This document shows, piece by piece, positions 1 to 5,255 of a stretch of 5,889 bases of DNA (position 1 is the first letter of the stretch; each line of letters opens with the position of its first letter). The notes below the pieces were generated by a model, which was given only the letters and a program-made list of their open reading frames with translations, was not told where the DNA came from and did no database searches. Source of the stretch: Burkholderiales bacterium (GTDB taxonomy: Bacteria; Pseudomonadota; Gammaproteobacteria; Burkholderiales; SG8-39); the NCBI GenBank assembly GCA_919902965.1, contig CAKKSJ010000329.1, positions 8,088 to 13,976 on the forward strand. The letters run 5' to 3'. The translations under genes and the position numbers were made by a program.

Positions 1-9
1 GCCTCCGGT

Positions 10-36
10 TTGGCTGGCGGAACTGTTGTTTATAAG
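10..36 (+). promoter_or_regulatory. Candidate promoter of the toxin-antitoxin pair
   Basis: TATAAG at 31-36 matches the sigma-70 -10 consensus at five of six positions. TTGGCT at 10-15 is a possible -35 box, but the 15-base spacer is short. The -10 box ends five bases before the toxin ATG at 42, so transcription would begin at or next to the start codon and the message would be leaderless. No Shine-Dalgarno sequence is visible before 42, which agrees with this. The call rests on motif match alone. Confidence 0.4.
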
Positions 37-41
37 CTACT

Positions 42-389
42 ATGACCTACGAGATTCGGCGCTACCTGACTGCCGCCGGCGTGGACACGTTCGGCGTATG
101 GTTCAACGCACTGCGCGACGCGCAGGCGCAGGCGCGGGTTCGGGCGCGCCTCGACCGGGTCGAGCGGGGCCTCTTTGGCGACGCGGAGCCCTGCGGCGAA
201 GGCGTATGGGAGCTGAGAATCGACTGGGGTCCGGGCTACCGTGTCTATTACGCGCTGGCCGGCAAGAGCCTTGTGCTTCTCTTGGTCGGCGGCGACAAGC
301 GCAAGCAACAGGCAGACATCAAGACAGCGAAGGAGTACTGGCATGACCACCAGGAAAGAGCGAAAAGGCAAGGCAAGCCCCCCGACTAG
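42..389 (+). CDS. Type II TA toxin, HI1419/Gp49-like (RelE/HigB superfamily)
   Basis: A 115-residue protein with the full pattern of the phage Gp49-like/HI1419 toxin family. It has an N-terminal strand-helix part (residues 1-45), then the core GVWELRIDWGPGYRVYY (54-70), then LLLVGGDKRKQQADIKTAKEYW-type C-terminal residues (79-100) with the typical GGDK...Q..DI..A pattern. Members of the RelE superfamily are usually mRNA interferases that cut mRNA at the ribosome; that activity is inferred here, not seen. The start is well fixed: an in-frame TAA lies at 33-35 and ATG 42 is the first start codon after it. There is no Shine-Dalgarno. It overlaps the antitoxin gene by 47 bases, the toxin-first order usual for this family. 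The length is normal and I see no damage, so the toxin is probably intact. The C-terminal tail (about 101-115) is basic and is the part that overlaps the antitoxin gene. Confidence 0.9.
   Translation: MTYEIRRYLTAAGVDTFGVWFNALRDAQAQARVRARLDRVERGLFGDAEPCGEGVWELRIDWGPGYRVYYALAGKSLVLLLVGGDKRKQQADIKTAKEYWHDHQERAKRQGKPPD
330..335 (+). promoter_or_regulatory. Ribosome binding site of the antitoxin gene
   Basis: AAGGAG lies inside the toxin coding sequence, seven bases before ATG 343. It selects this ATG as the antitoxin start over longer in-frame options further upstream, whose extra N-terminal residues look like shadow translation of the toxin gene. It gives the antitoxin its own strong translation signal, whereas the toxin has none. 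Confidence 0.75.
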
Positions 390-693
390 CGTTGCGGACC
401 GGCCGCGCTTTATCGAATGGCTGAAAGACCCCGAGAACGCCGCCGCCTACATTGAAGCGGTTCTGGAGGAAGGCGACCCTGCTGGGCTGCTGCAGGCGCT
501 TCGCAATGTTGCGGAGTCGCGCGGAGGCGTGTCGGAGATCGCGCGCAGGACCGGGCTCAACCGCGAGGCGCTGTACCGCACCTTATCGAAGGGCGGGAAT
601 CCGCAATTGCACAGCCTCGCGGCCATACTCGGCGCGACGGGATTGCGCCTGAGCGTACAGCCTGCCGAAGCGAAGGCGAGAAAGGCTGCTTGA
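343..693 (+). CDS. Type II TA antitoxin, HI1420/HigA-like HTH protein
   Basis: A 116-residue protein matching the 'addiction module antidote protein' family (HI1420 type). Residues 22-60 hold the family's YIEAVLEEGDPAGLLQALRNVA block. Residues 62-82 (GVSEIARRTGLNREALYRTLS) form a clear helix-turn-helix, followed by GNPQLHSLAAILGATGLRLSV (85-105). The protein should neutralise the upstream toxin and, through its HTH, repress its own operon. Both roles are inferred from the family. A short basic tail (KARKAA) ends the protein, and the first 20 residues are basic and low in complexity. The start at 343 is supported by AAGGAG at 330-335. The gene begins 47 bases before the toxin stop, so the two are translationally linked. 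HTH residues and length look normal. Confidence 0.9.
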   Translation: MTTRKERKGKASPPTSVADRPRFIEWLKDPENAAAYIEAVLEEGDPAGLLQALRNVAESRGGVSEIARRTGLNREALYRTLSKGGNPQLHSLAAILGATGLRLSVQPAEAKARKAA

Positions 694-704
694 CCCGAAT
701 TCGT

Positions 705-722
705 ACGCAAACGCTGTTGCGT
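705..722. repeat. Small hairpin after the antitoxin gene
   Basis: ACGCAA (705-710) and TTGCGT (717-722) form a perfect 6-base inverted repeat around a 6-base loop, 11 bases after the antitoxin stop. No T-run follows, so it is not a good intrinsic terminator by itself. It could protect the 3' end of the message or be chance. Confidence 0.3.
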
Positions 723-751
723 CCGGAGACCGTTCAACGCGCAAGAAGCGG

Positions 752-785
752 ATTCCTCGGCCTCCGGCCTAGGAATGAGCGTTTT
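752..785 (+). terminator. Probable intrinsic terminator between convergent genes
   Basis: ATTCCTCGGCC (752-762) and GGCCTAGGAAT (766-776) pair over 11 positions with one mismatch, around a three-base loop (TCC). TTTT follows at 782-785 after a five-base gap. The hairpin lies between the antitoxin stop (693) and the stop of the opposite-strand DUF1847 gene (784), where a terminator is expected. The T-run favours the plus strand, that is, the TA operon. The stem could also stop leftward transcription, but there is no clean T-run in that direction. The T-run is short and offset, so efficiency is uncertain. Confidence 0.5.
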
Positions 786-1515
786 ATGCGGGGTCGCGCG
801 CTTTCGCCTTGCTCTTGCTGCGCGCCGGCTTGCTCGGCAGTTTTTCCGGCTTGTTCGGTCCCCAGACGCGCCTGAAATAAGAGTCGGCCAGGTGCAGCGC
901 GCCCACCGGATTGTGCGCGAGCACGCGGTCCTTGACCACGAGGTTCGTGACCAGCCCCTTAGCATGGCGGATGAACAGGCTGTCGTGGCCCACGCACAGG
1001 CCCATGATCACGTCGAGCTCGCAGCCGGCGCGGTTGAGCAGTTCGGCCTGCGACACCGGGTTGCACATCGCCTCGAAGTTTCCCGGCCGGATTTTCTCCT
1101 CGTCCTTGACGCCGATATTCTCCTTCGGCACGCCGCCGTTCTTGCACGCGATCGAGGTCACCTCGAAACCGTGGCTCTCGAGGATCGCGCTGAACACGCG
1201 CGCGAGATCGACGAAGCTGATGCACATGGCGATACCCACTTTGGTAAAGCCCATCTTCTTCGCAAACTGGCAGATCTCCTCCACCCGCGTCCATTTGCAG
1301 TAGCCTTCGCTCTCGACCACCGCCGAGACGTGCGCGACGCGCAGCGTGAACTCGTCGCGATAGGGCTCCCAGGCGCCGGCAATACCTTCGGGATCGACTT
1401 TGGACGGGCAGTAGGCGGGGCCGCGTTTTTCGCCTTCGCCCTGGCGGCAGGCGCGCACCGTGCTCGGGCAATAGGCGCAGCCGGGGGTTTCGTAGCCGTG
1501 GATGTCTTCGCTCAT
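784..1515 (-). CDS. DUF1847 family putative metal-binding protein
   Basis: A 243-residue protein recognisable as DUF1847, an uncharacterised family often labelled 'predicted metal-binding protein'. The N-terminus has GCAYCPS (C13, C16), then C23 and a second YCPS (C36). More cysteines follow at 73, 82, 98, 124, 151, 165 and 174, making eleven in all. The conserved core runs from about residue 50 to 215, including a KMGFTKVGIAMC stretch (87-98) and GLCVGHDSLFIRHA (172-185). There is no signal peptide or membrane segment, so it is probably cytoplasmic. The last 20 or so residues are a lysine/arginine/proline/serine-rich tail outside the core. The start is ATG at 1515, with AAGGA seven bases upstream. 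It is divergent from the cox-like operon and convergent with the TA pair. The clustered cysteines suggest an Fe-S cluster or zinc site, but the ligand and reaction are not known to me. Confidence 0.85.
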   Translation of the reverse strand: MSEDIHGYETPGCAYCPSTVRACRQGEGEKRGPAYCPSKVDPEGIAGAWEPYRDEFTLRVAHVSAVVESEGYCKWTRVEEICQFAKKMGFTKVGIAMCISFVDLARVFSAILESHGFEVTSIACKNGGVPKENIGVKDEEKIRPGNFEAMCNPVSQAELLNRAGCELDVIMGLCVGHDSLFIRHAKGLVTNLVVKDRVLAHNPVGALHLADSYFRRVWGPNKPEKLPSKPARSKSKAKARDPA

Positions 1516-1522
1516 GTCGAAT

Positions 1523-1527
1523 TCCTT
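1523..1527 (-). promoter_or_regulatory. Ribosome binding site of the DUF1847 gene
   Basis: On the minus strand AAGGA ends seven bases before the ATG at 1515-1513. This supports that start codon. Confidence 0.65.
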
Positions 1528-1572
1528 GTCTACAGACTACTCGCAGAATAGCCCGCCGCGCGCGCAAGCGAT

Positions 1573-1586
1573 TTGCGATAGCGCAA
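1573..1586. repeat. Inverted repeat TTGCG-ATAG-CGCAA in the divergent promoter region
   Basis: A perfect five-base inverted repeat with a four-base centre, about 60 bases upstream of the DUF1847 start. It could be a regulator site or a small hairpin. No strong -35/-10 pair for the DUF1847 gene is visible near it. The only candidate is a weak TATTCT -10 on the minus strand between this repeat and the gene. Confidence 0.3.
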
Positions 1587-1645
1587 TACTCCGGTGGATT
1601 TGCGCCCCGCATGCGCTGCGCCCCCGCCCGATGCCGCGGCGAGGC

Positions 1646-1658
1646 GGCCAATTTGGCC
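1646..1658. promoter_or_regulatory. Perfect palindrome GGCCAA-T-TTGGCC, candidate operator
   Basis: Six-base half-sites are exactly complementary around a single T. The centre (1652) lies about 40 bases upstream of the transcription start predicted from the -10 box at 1680-1685. That is where a class II activator would sit, overlapping the -35 region, and the -35 sequence itself is poor. The palindrome is seen directly; a binding role is inference, and the bound protein is unknown. Confidence 0.4.
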
Positions 1659-1679
1659 TGAATCGTTGTGGCGCATGGG

Positions 1680-1687
1680 TATAAAAT
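1680..1687 (+). promoter_or_regulatory. -10 box of the cox-like operon promoter
   Basis: TATAAAAT is an A/T-rich island in GC-rich surroundings and matches the -10 consensus at five of six positions (TATAAA). It predicts transcription from about 1692 and a leader of about 40 bases before the CoxD-like gene. No good -35 lies at 16-18 bases: TTGGCC is 21 bases away and CTGAAT 15. The promoter may therefore need an activator. A GCGCAT/ATGCGC inverted repeat (1671-1676 and 1694-1699) flanks the box. Confidence 0.45.
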
Positions 1688-1731
1688 CCGCCTATGCGCA
1701 CTAGCCCGCAAGCACCCTCGCCCTGAGCCTT

Positions 1732-2667
1732 ATGGTCACTTTGCCGAAGTCTATAGACGACACCGCGGCGCTGCTGGCGAGCGCCGACTACGTGGCCGAG
1801 CGCAGCCTTGCCACGGCACTGTTCCTCGCGCTGAAAATGGAGCGGCCGCTGTTCCTCGAGGGCGAGGCCGGGGTCGGCAAGACCGAAATCGCGAAGGTGC
1901 TCGCGACCACGCTGGAACGCAGGCTGGTGCGCCTGCAGTGTTACGAAGGCCTGGACGTTTCCTCCGCGGTATATGAATGGAACTACCCGCGCCAGATGAT
2001 CGAAATTCGCCTGGCGGAAGCCGGTGGCAAGATACACGAGGCCCCTGGCCAGGCGGCCCGCAAAAAGCTCGGGCAGGACATTTTTTCCACTGAATTCCTG
2101 ATCAAGCGCCCGCTGCTGCAGGCGCTCGAAGCGAGCGGGAGCGGCGCGGCGCCGGTGCTGCTGATCGACGAACTGGACCGCACCGACGAGCCGTTCGAGG
2201 CCTATCTGCTGGAAGTGCTGTCCGAATATCAGGTGAGCATCCCGGAATTGGGAACGATCAAGGCGGACAAACCGCCCATCGTGATCATCACATCCAACCG
2301 CACGCGCGAAATCCACGACGCGGTCAAGCGTCGCTGCCTGTATCACTGGGTGGATTATCCGAACGCTGCGCGCGAACTCGACATCCTGCGCCGCAAAGCG
2401 CCGGGCGCAGCGGAAAGACTGTCGCGCGAGATCGTCGCTTTCGTGCAGCGCCTGCGCAAGCTGGATTTATTCAAACTTCCCGGCGTCGCCGAAACCATAG
2501 ACTGGACCAAAGCGCTGGTGGCGCTGGACAAGCTTGCGCTCGACCCGGACACGGTCAACGACACCCTCGGCGCCTTGCTCAAGTATCAGGACGATATCGG
2601 CCGCGTACGCGGCAGCGAGGCCGAACGCCTGCTGTCCGAGGTCAAAGCAGAGTTGGCGTCGGCCTGA
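1732..2667 (+). CDS. coxD: MoxR-type AAA+ ATPase, CoxD-like
   Basis: A 311-residue ATPase of the MoxR family, closest in pattern to CoxD of the CO dehydrogenase (cox) clusters. Walker A is GEAGVGKT (44-51), Walker B is VLLIDELDR (142-150, D146/E147), sensor 1 is IVIITSNRTR (183-192, N189), and KRRCLYHW (199-206) carries candidate arginine fingers. A C-terminal helical lid runs from about 210 to 300. CoxD is known to act with the VWA protein CoxE as an ATP-driven chaperone that helps sulfur and copper enter the molybdenum-copper active site of CO dehydrogenase. Related pairs serve other molybdenum hydroxylases, so the client here is unproven. A VWA partner lies two genes downstream. The start is ATG 1732; no clear Shine-Dalgarno precedes it. 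A leader of about 40 bases follows the -10 box at 1680. All ATPase motifs are intact. Confidence 0.88.
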   Translation: MVTLPKSIDDTAALLASADYVAERSLATALFLALKMERPLFLEGEAGVGKTEIAKVLATTLERRLVRLQCYEGLDVSSAVYEWNYPRQMIEIRLAEAGGKIHEAPGQAARKKLGQDIFSTEFLIKRPLLQALEASGSGAAPVLLIDELDRTDEPFEAYLLEVLSEYQVSIPELGTIKADKPPIVIITSNRTREIHDAVKRRCLYHWVDYPNAARELDILRRKAPGAAERLSREIVAFVQRLRKLDLFKLPGVAETIDWTKALVALDKLALDPDTVNDTLGALLKYQDDIGRVRGSEAERLLSEVKAELASA

Positions 2668-2689
2668 GGCGATCCTTGCGCGCGAGCTC

Positions 2690-4009
2690 ATGAAATCTCC
2701 CGCATTCATCCAGCGATTGTTCACCCCCGCCGCTACCACCGGCAGCAAGCCGGACCGGCATACGCGCAAAACCGTGGCCCTGTGCCACGCCCTGCTGTCC
2801 GAGCGCGGCGAAGCCTCTGGCGCAGCGCTGGCACGCGAGGCCCTCGAAGCCTACGGCCTGCTCGCCGGCCCGGCACTGCGCGCTTTTTTCGATGTGCTGG
2901 CGCAGGAATTTTCTCCGGACCCGGACGCAGTTGAGGATGCCGCCAGCGCCTACCGGGAGGATCACTCGCAGTCCCACCTGATCCGTCTGCAGCACGTGGT
3001 CGAATCGCCGCGGCAGGAATTGTTCCGGCGACTCAACCTGACCACGGGCGGAACGGCCGCACTGGTCGAAATGCGACGGCGGCTGTTGCGCGAACTGCGG
3101 GAGCAAGCACACTGGGCCGGCATTGATGCAGACCTGGTCCACTTGCTCGGCTCATGGTTCAACCGCGGCTTCCTCTCGCTGCAGCGCGTCGACTGGCGCA
3201 CGCCCGCGCTGGTGCTGGAAAAACTCATGCAATACGAGGCCGTGCACGAAATCCAGGGCTGGCAGGACCTGCGCCGCCGGCTTGAGTCCGACCGCCGCTG
3301 CTTCGCTTTTTTCCATCCGGCCCTGCCCGACGAGCCCATCATTTTCATCGAGGTCGCGCTCACCAAAGGCATGAGCGATCGGGTGCAGCCGCTACTCGAC
3401 CCCGACTCGCCGGTAGTCGATCCTCGCGGCGCGGACACCGCCATTTTCTATTCCATCACCAACTGCCAGGAGGGCCTGCGCGGCATCTCTTTCGGCAATT
3501 TCCTGATCAAGCAAGTGGCGGAGGATCTCGGTCGCGAATTCCCGCGGCTCAAGACTTTCGCCACGCTCTCGCCTGTTCCCGGATTCCGTAAATGGCTCAG
3601 CGAAAGGGCCGCCACGCACGCCGAGTTGGCCGAACTGATCGAAGTGCTGGCCGCTGCAGACTGGTTCGAGAGCGCGGCGCCGAGCGCGCGCGTGCGCACT
3701 GAATTGATGCGGCTATGCGCCTACTACCTGCAACACGTCAAACACCGCAATGAACCTGCCGACGCGGTGGCGCGCTTTCATCTGGGCAACGGCGCGCGCA
3801 TGGAACGCCTCAACTGGCTCGCCGACACCTCCAGGACCGGCATGGCGCGCTCGGCCGGCATGATGGTCAACTACGTCTACCGCCTGAAGGATATCGAACG
3901 CAATCACGAGGCCTATGCGAAGGAGCAGCAGGTCGTGGCCTCGGCGGGACTGTCGCTGCTCGCTCGCGGGAGCCTGCTCGCGCGCATGAAGGCCGGGCGG
4001 GAGAAATGA
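2690..4009 (+). CDS. Malonyl-CoA decarboxylase
   Basis: A 439-residue protein clearly of the MLYCD family (MatA in rhizobia), which converts malonyl-CoA to acetyl-CoA and CO2. An N-terminal helical domain spans about residues 1-195. The GNAT-like catalytic domain follows, with FFHPALPDEPIIFIEVALT (207-225), ITNCQEGLRGISFGNFLIK (256-274), LSPVPGFRKWL (293-303), KHRNEPADAVARFHLGNGA (351-369) and MMVNYVY (391-397). S294, H364 and Y397 align with Ser329, His423 and Tyr456 of the human enzyme as I recall them, and the His-Tyr spacing (33) is the same. The Ser-His spacing is 24 residues shorter, so a loop is reduced. It has no targeting signal and should be cytoplasmic. ATG 2690 is the only good start, but its Shine-Dalgarno is weak (GAG three bases before). 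It lies 22 bases after the CoxD stop, so coupled translation is likely. Its place between coxD and coxE is unusual. Confidence 0.93.
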   Translation: MKSPAFIQRLFTPAATTGSKPDRHTRKTVALCHALLSERGEASGAALAREALEAYGLLAGPALRAFFDVLAQEFSPDPDAVEDAASAYREDHSQSHLIRLQHVVESPRQELFRRLNLTTGGTAALVEMRRRLLRELREQAHWAGIDADLVHLLGSWFNRGFLSLQRVDWRTPALVLEKLMQYEAVHEIQGWQDLRRRLESDRRCFAFFHPALPDEPIIFIEVALTKGMSDRVQPLLDPDSPVVDPRGADTAIFYSITNCQEGLRGISFGNFLIKQVAEDLGREFPRLKTFATLSPVPGFRKWLSERAATHAELAELIEVLAAADWFESAAPSARVRTELMRLCAYYLQHVKHRNEPADAVARFHLGNGARMERLNWLADTSRTGMARSAGMMVNYVYRLKDIERNHEAYAKEQQVVASAGLSLLARGSLLARMKAGREK

Positions 4010-4035
4010 GCGCGACGATGGCCCCGCCTGCGTAA
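4006..4035 (+). other. Nine-codon mini-ORF linking malonyl-CoA decarboxylase and coxE
   Basis: ATGA at 4006-4009 joins a start codon to the decarboxylase stop. The reading frame encodes MSATMAPPA and ends at TAA 4033-4035, six bases before the coxE ATG at 4042. It is in the same frame as coxE. It may be a translational relay that lets ribosomes reinitiate at coxE, or the remains of a longer coxE N-terminus cut by one stop codon. GGGAG (3999-4003) lies close upstream, though only two bases from the ATG. Expression is unproven. Confidence 0.4.
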
Positions 4036-4041
4036 GCACAG

Positions 4042-5235
4042 ATGGCCGCAGGCAAACTGGCTGAAAACATCATGCACTTCGCGCGCGTACTGCGCGCGGC
4101 CGGTTTGCCCATCGGTCCGGACCGGGTGATCGATGCGCTGCAGGCGCTGGAAACCGCGGGCATAGCGCGGCGCGAGGATTTCTACTGGACGCTGGCCGCG
4201 GTGTTCCTGTCCAAGCGCGAGCAGCAGGAATTGTTCGATCAGGCCTTCCACATTTTCTGGCGCGACCCGCGGTTGCTCGAGCGCATCATGAGCCTGCTGC
4301 CGCCTATCGACAGCCGTGCGGGCCCGGCCGGACAGGTCCAGGCGAGCCGGCGCCTGGCAGAAGCGCTGCACCCCGAACACGGGCAGGAGCAAGGCGAAGC
4401 GCAGCAGCAGGAGATCGACATCGATGCCGGTCCCGCTGCTTCTTCCCAGAGCGAACTGCTGCAGCACGCCGATTTCGAGGCCATGAGCGCTGCCGAACTG
4501 GCACAGGCGAAAAAGCTGATCGCGCGCCTGCGCCTTCCCATACCTGAAGTGCGGACACGCCGCTTTCACGCCGACGCGCGCGGCGCGGGCATCGACCTGC
4601 GCGCGACACTGCGCGCAAGCCTGCGCGGCGGGGCGCAGATCATCGCTCTTAGACGCCGCTCGCGCATTAGCCGGCATCCGCCCCTGGTGGTGTTGTGCGA
4701 TATTTCGGGCTCGATGAGCCGCTACTCGCGCATGTTCATGCATTTTCTGCACGCCATCACCAACGATCGCGACCGCGTGCACACCCTGGTGTTCGGCACG
4801 CGGCTCACCAACATCACCCGTCACCTGCGCAATCGCGACGTCGATATCGCGATGAACCGCGTGACGGCGGCGATCCAGGACTGGGCCGGCGGCACGCGCA
4901 TCGGCGTCTGCCTCGCGGAGTTCAACCGCAAGTGGTCGCGGCGCCTGCTCGGTCAGAATGCCGTGGTGCTGCTGATCTCGGACGGCCTCGACCGCGACAT
5001 CGGCGCCGGCCTGGGCGTCGAGATGGAGAGACTGCACAAGTCCTGCCGCAAGCTCGTCTGGCTCAACCCCTTGTTGCGCTACGAGGGATTCCAGCCGCGC
5101 CCGTCCGGGGTGCGCGCGATGCTGCCGCACGTGGACGCCTTCCTGCCGGTGCACAACATCGAAAGCCTGGTCGATCTCGCGCGCGAACTGGAACACGGCA
5201 AGTGGCAGCGGCGGCGCGGCGAAATCGCAGCCTGA
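4042..5235 (+). CDS. coxE: VWA domain protein, CoxE-like
   Basis: A 397-residue protein of the VWA_CoxE type. Residues 1-90 form the N-terminal helical region (MHFARVLRAAGLPIGPDRV, 11-29, is typical). A polar Gln/Glu-rich linker follows at about 111-130. The von Willebrand A fold runs from about 213 to the end. Its MIDAS metal site is complete: DISGSMS (D220, S222, S224), GGTRIG (T285) and LISDGLD (D314). In cox clusters CoxE pairs with the CoxD ATPase to mature the molybdenum enzyme; that role here is inferred from family and context. The start is bounded by an in-frame TAA at 4033-4035, making ATG 4042 the first choice; ATG 4072 would drop ten residues of the family's helix. No strong Shine-Dalgarno precedes 4042, so translation probably depends on coupling. 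No signal peptide or membrane segment is seen. Confidence 0.9.
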   Translation: MAAGKLAENIMHFARVLRAAGLPIGPDRVIDALQALETAGIARREDFYWTLAAVFLSKREQQELFDQAFHIFWRDPRLLERIMSLLPPIDSRAGPAGQVQASRRLAEALHPEHGQEQGEAQQQEIDIDAGPAASSQSELLQHADFEAMSAAELAQAKKLIARLRLPIPEVRTRRFHADARGAGIDLRATLRASLRGGAQIIALRRRSRISRHPPLVVLCDISGSMSRYSRMFMHFLHAITNDRDRVHTLVFGTRLTNITRHLRNRDVDIAMNRVTAAIQDWAGGTRIGVCLAEFNRKWSRRLLGQNAVVLLISDGLDRDIGAGLGVEMERLHKSCRKLVWLNPLLRYEGFQPRPSGVRAMLPHVDAFLPVHNIESLVDLARELEHGKWQRRRGEIAA

Positions 5236-5240
5236 TCGAT

Positions 5241-5248
5241 GGGAGAAG
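5241..5248 (+). promoter_or_regulatory. Ribosome binding site of the coxG-like gene
   Basis: GGGAGAAG lies seven bases before ATG 5256, in the 20-base gap after the coxE stop. It is the strongest Shine-Dalgarno in the operon and supports independent, probably higher, translation of the CoxG-like protein. Confidence 0.65.
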
Positions 5249-5255
5249 ATAAACA

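Noticed and set aside
241..342. A 34-residue N-terminal extension of the antitoxin
   Set aside because: It is translated from the body of the toxin gene, lacks family similarity, and the AAGGAG at 330-335 clearly serves ATG 343.
775..1551. A 258-codon open frame on the plus strand
   Set aside because: It is antisense to the DUF1847 gene, which has conserved family motifs and a good ribosome site. The plus-strand frame has neither.
959..1711. A 250-codon minus-strand frame in another phase of the DUF1847 gene
   Set aside because: Arg-rich, low-complexity translation with no family motif; it is a frame shadow of DUF1847.
1537..2346. A 269-codon open frame on the minus strand
   Set aside because: It lies antisense to the intact CoxD-like ATPase, shows no known motif and would run across the operon promoter region.
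2534..2689. A longer N-terminus for the malonyl-CoA decarboxylase, overlapping coxD
   Set aside because: The 52 extra residues are Arg/Ser-rich shadow translation of coxD. Family similarity fits a start at 2690, and no plausible start codon lies between the coxD stop and 2690.
4081..4097. GCGCGC-GTACT-GCGCGC inverted repeat
   Set aside because: It lies in the coxE coding sequence, where the bases are explained by Ala/Arg codons. No T-run follows and a regulatory role is unlikely.
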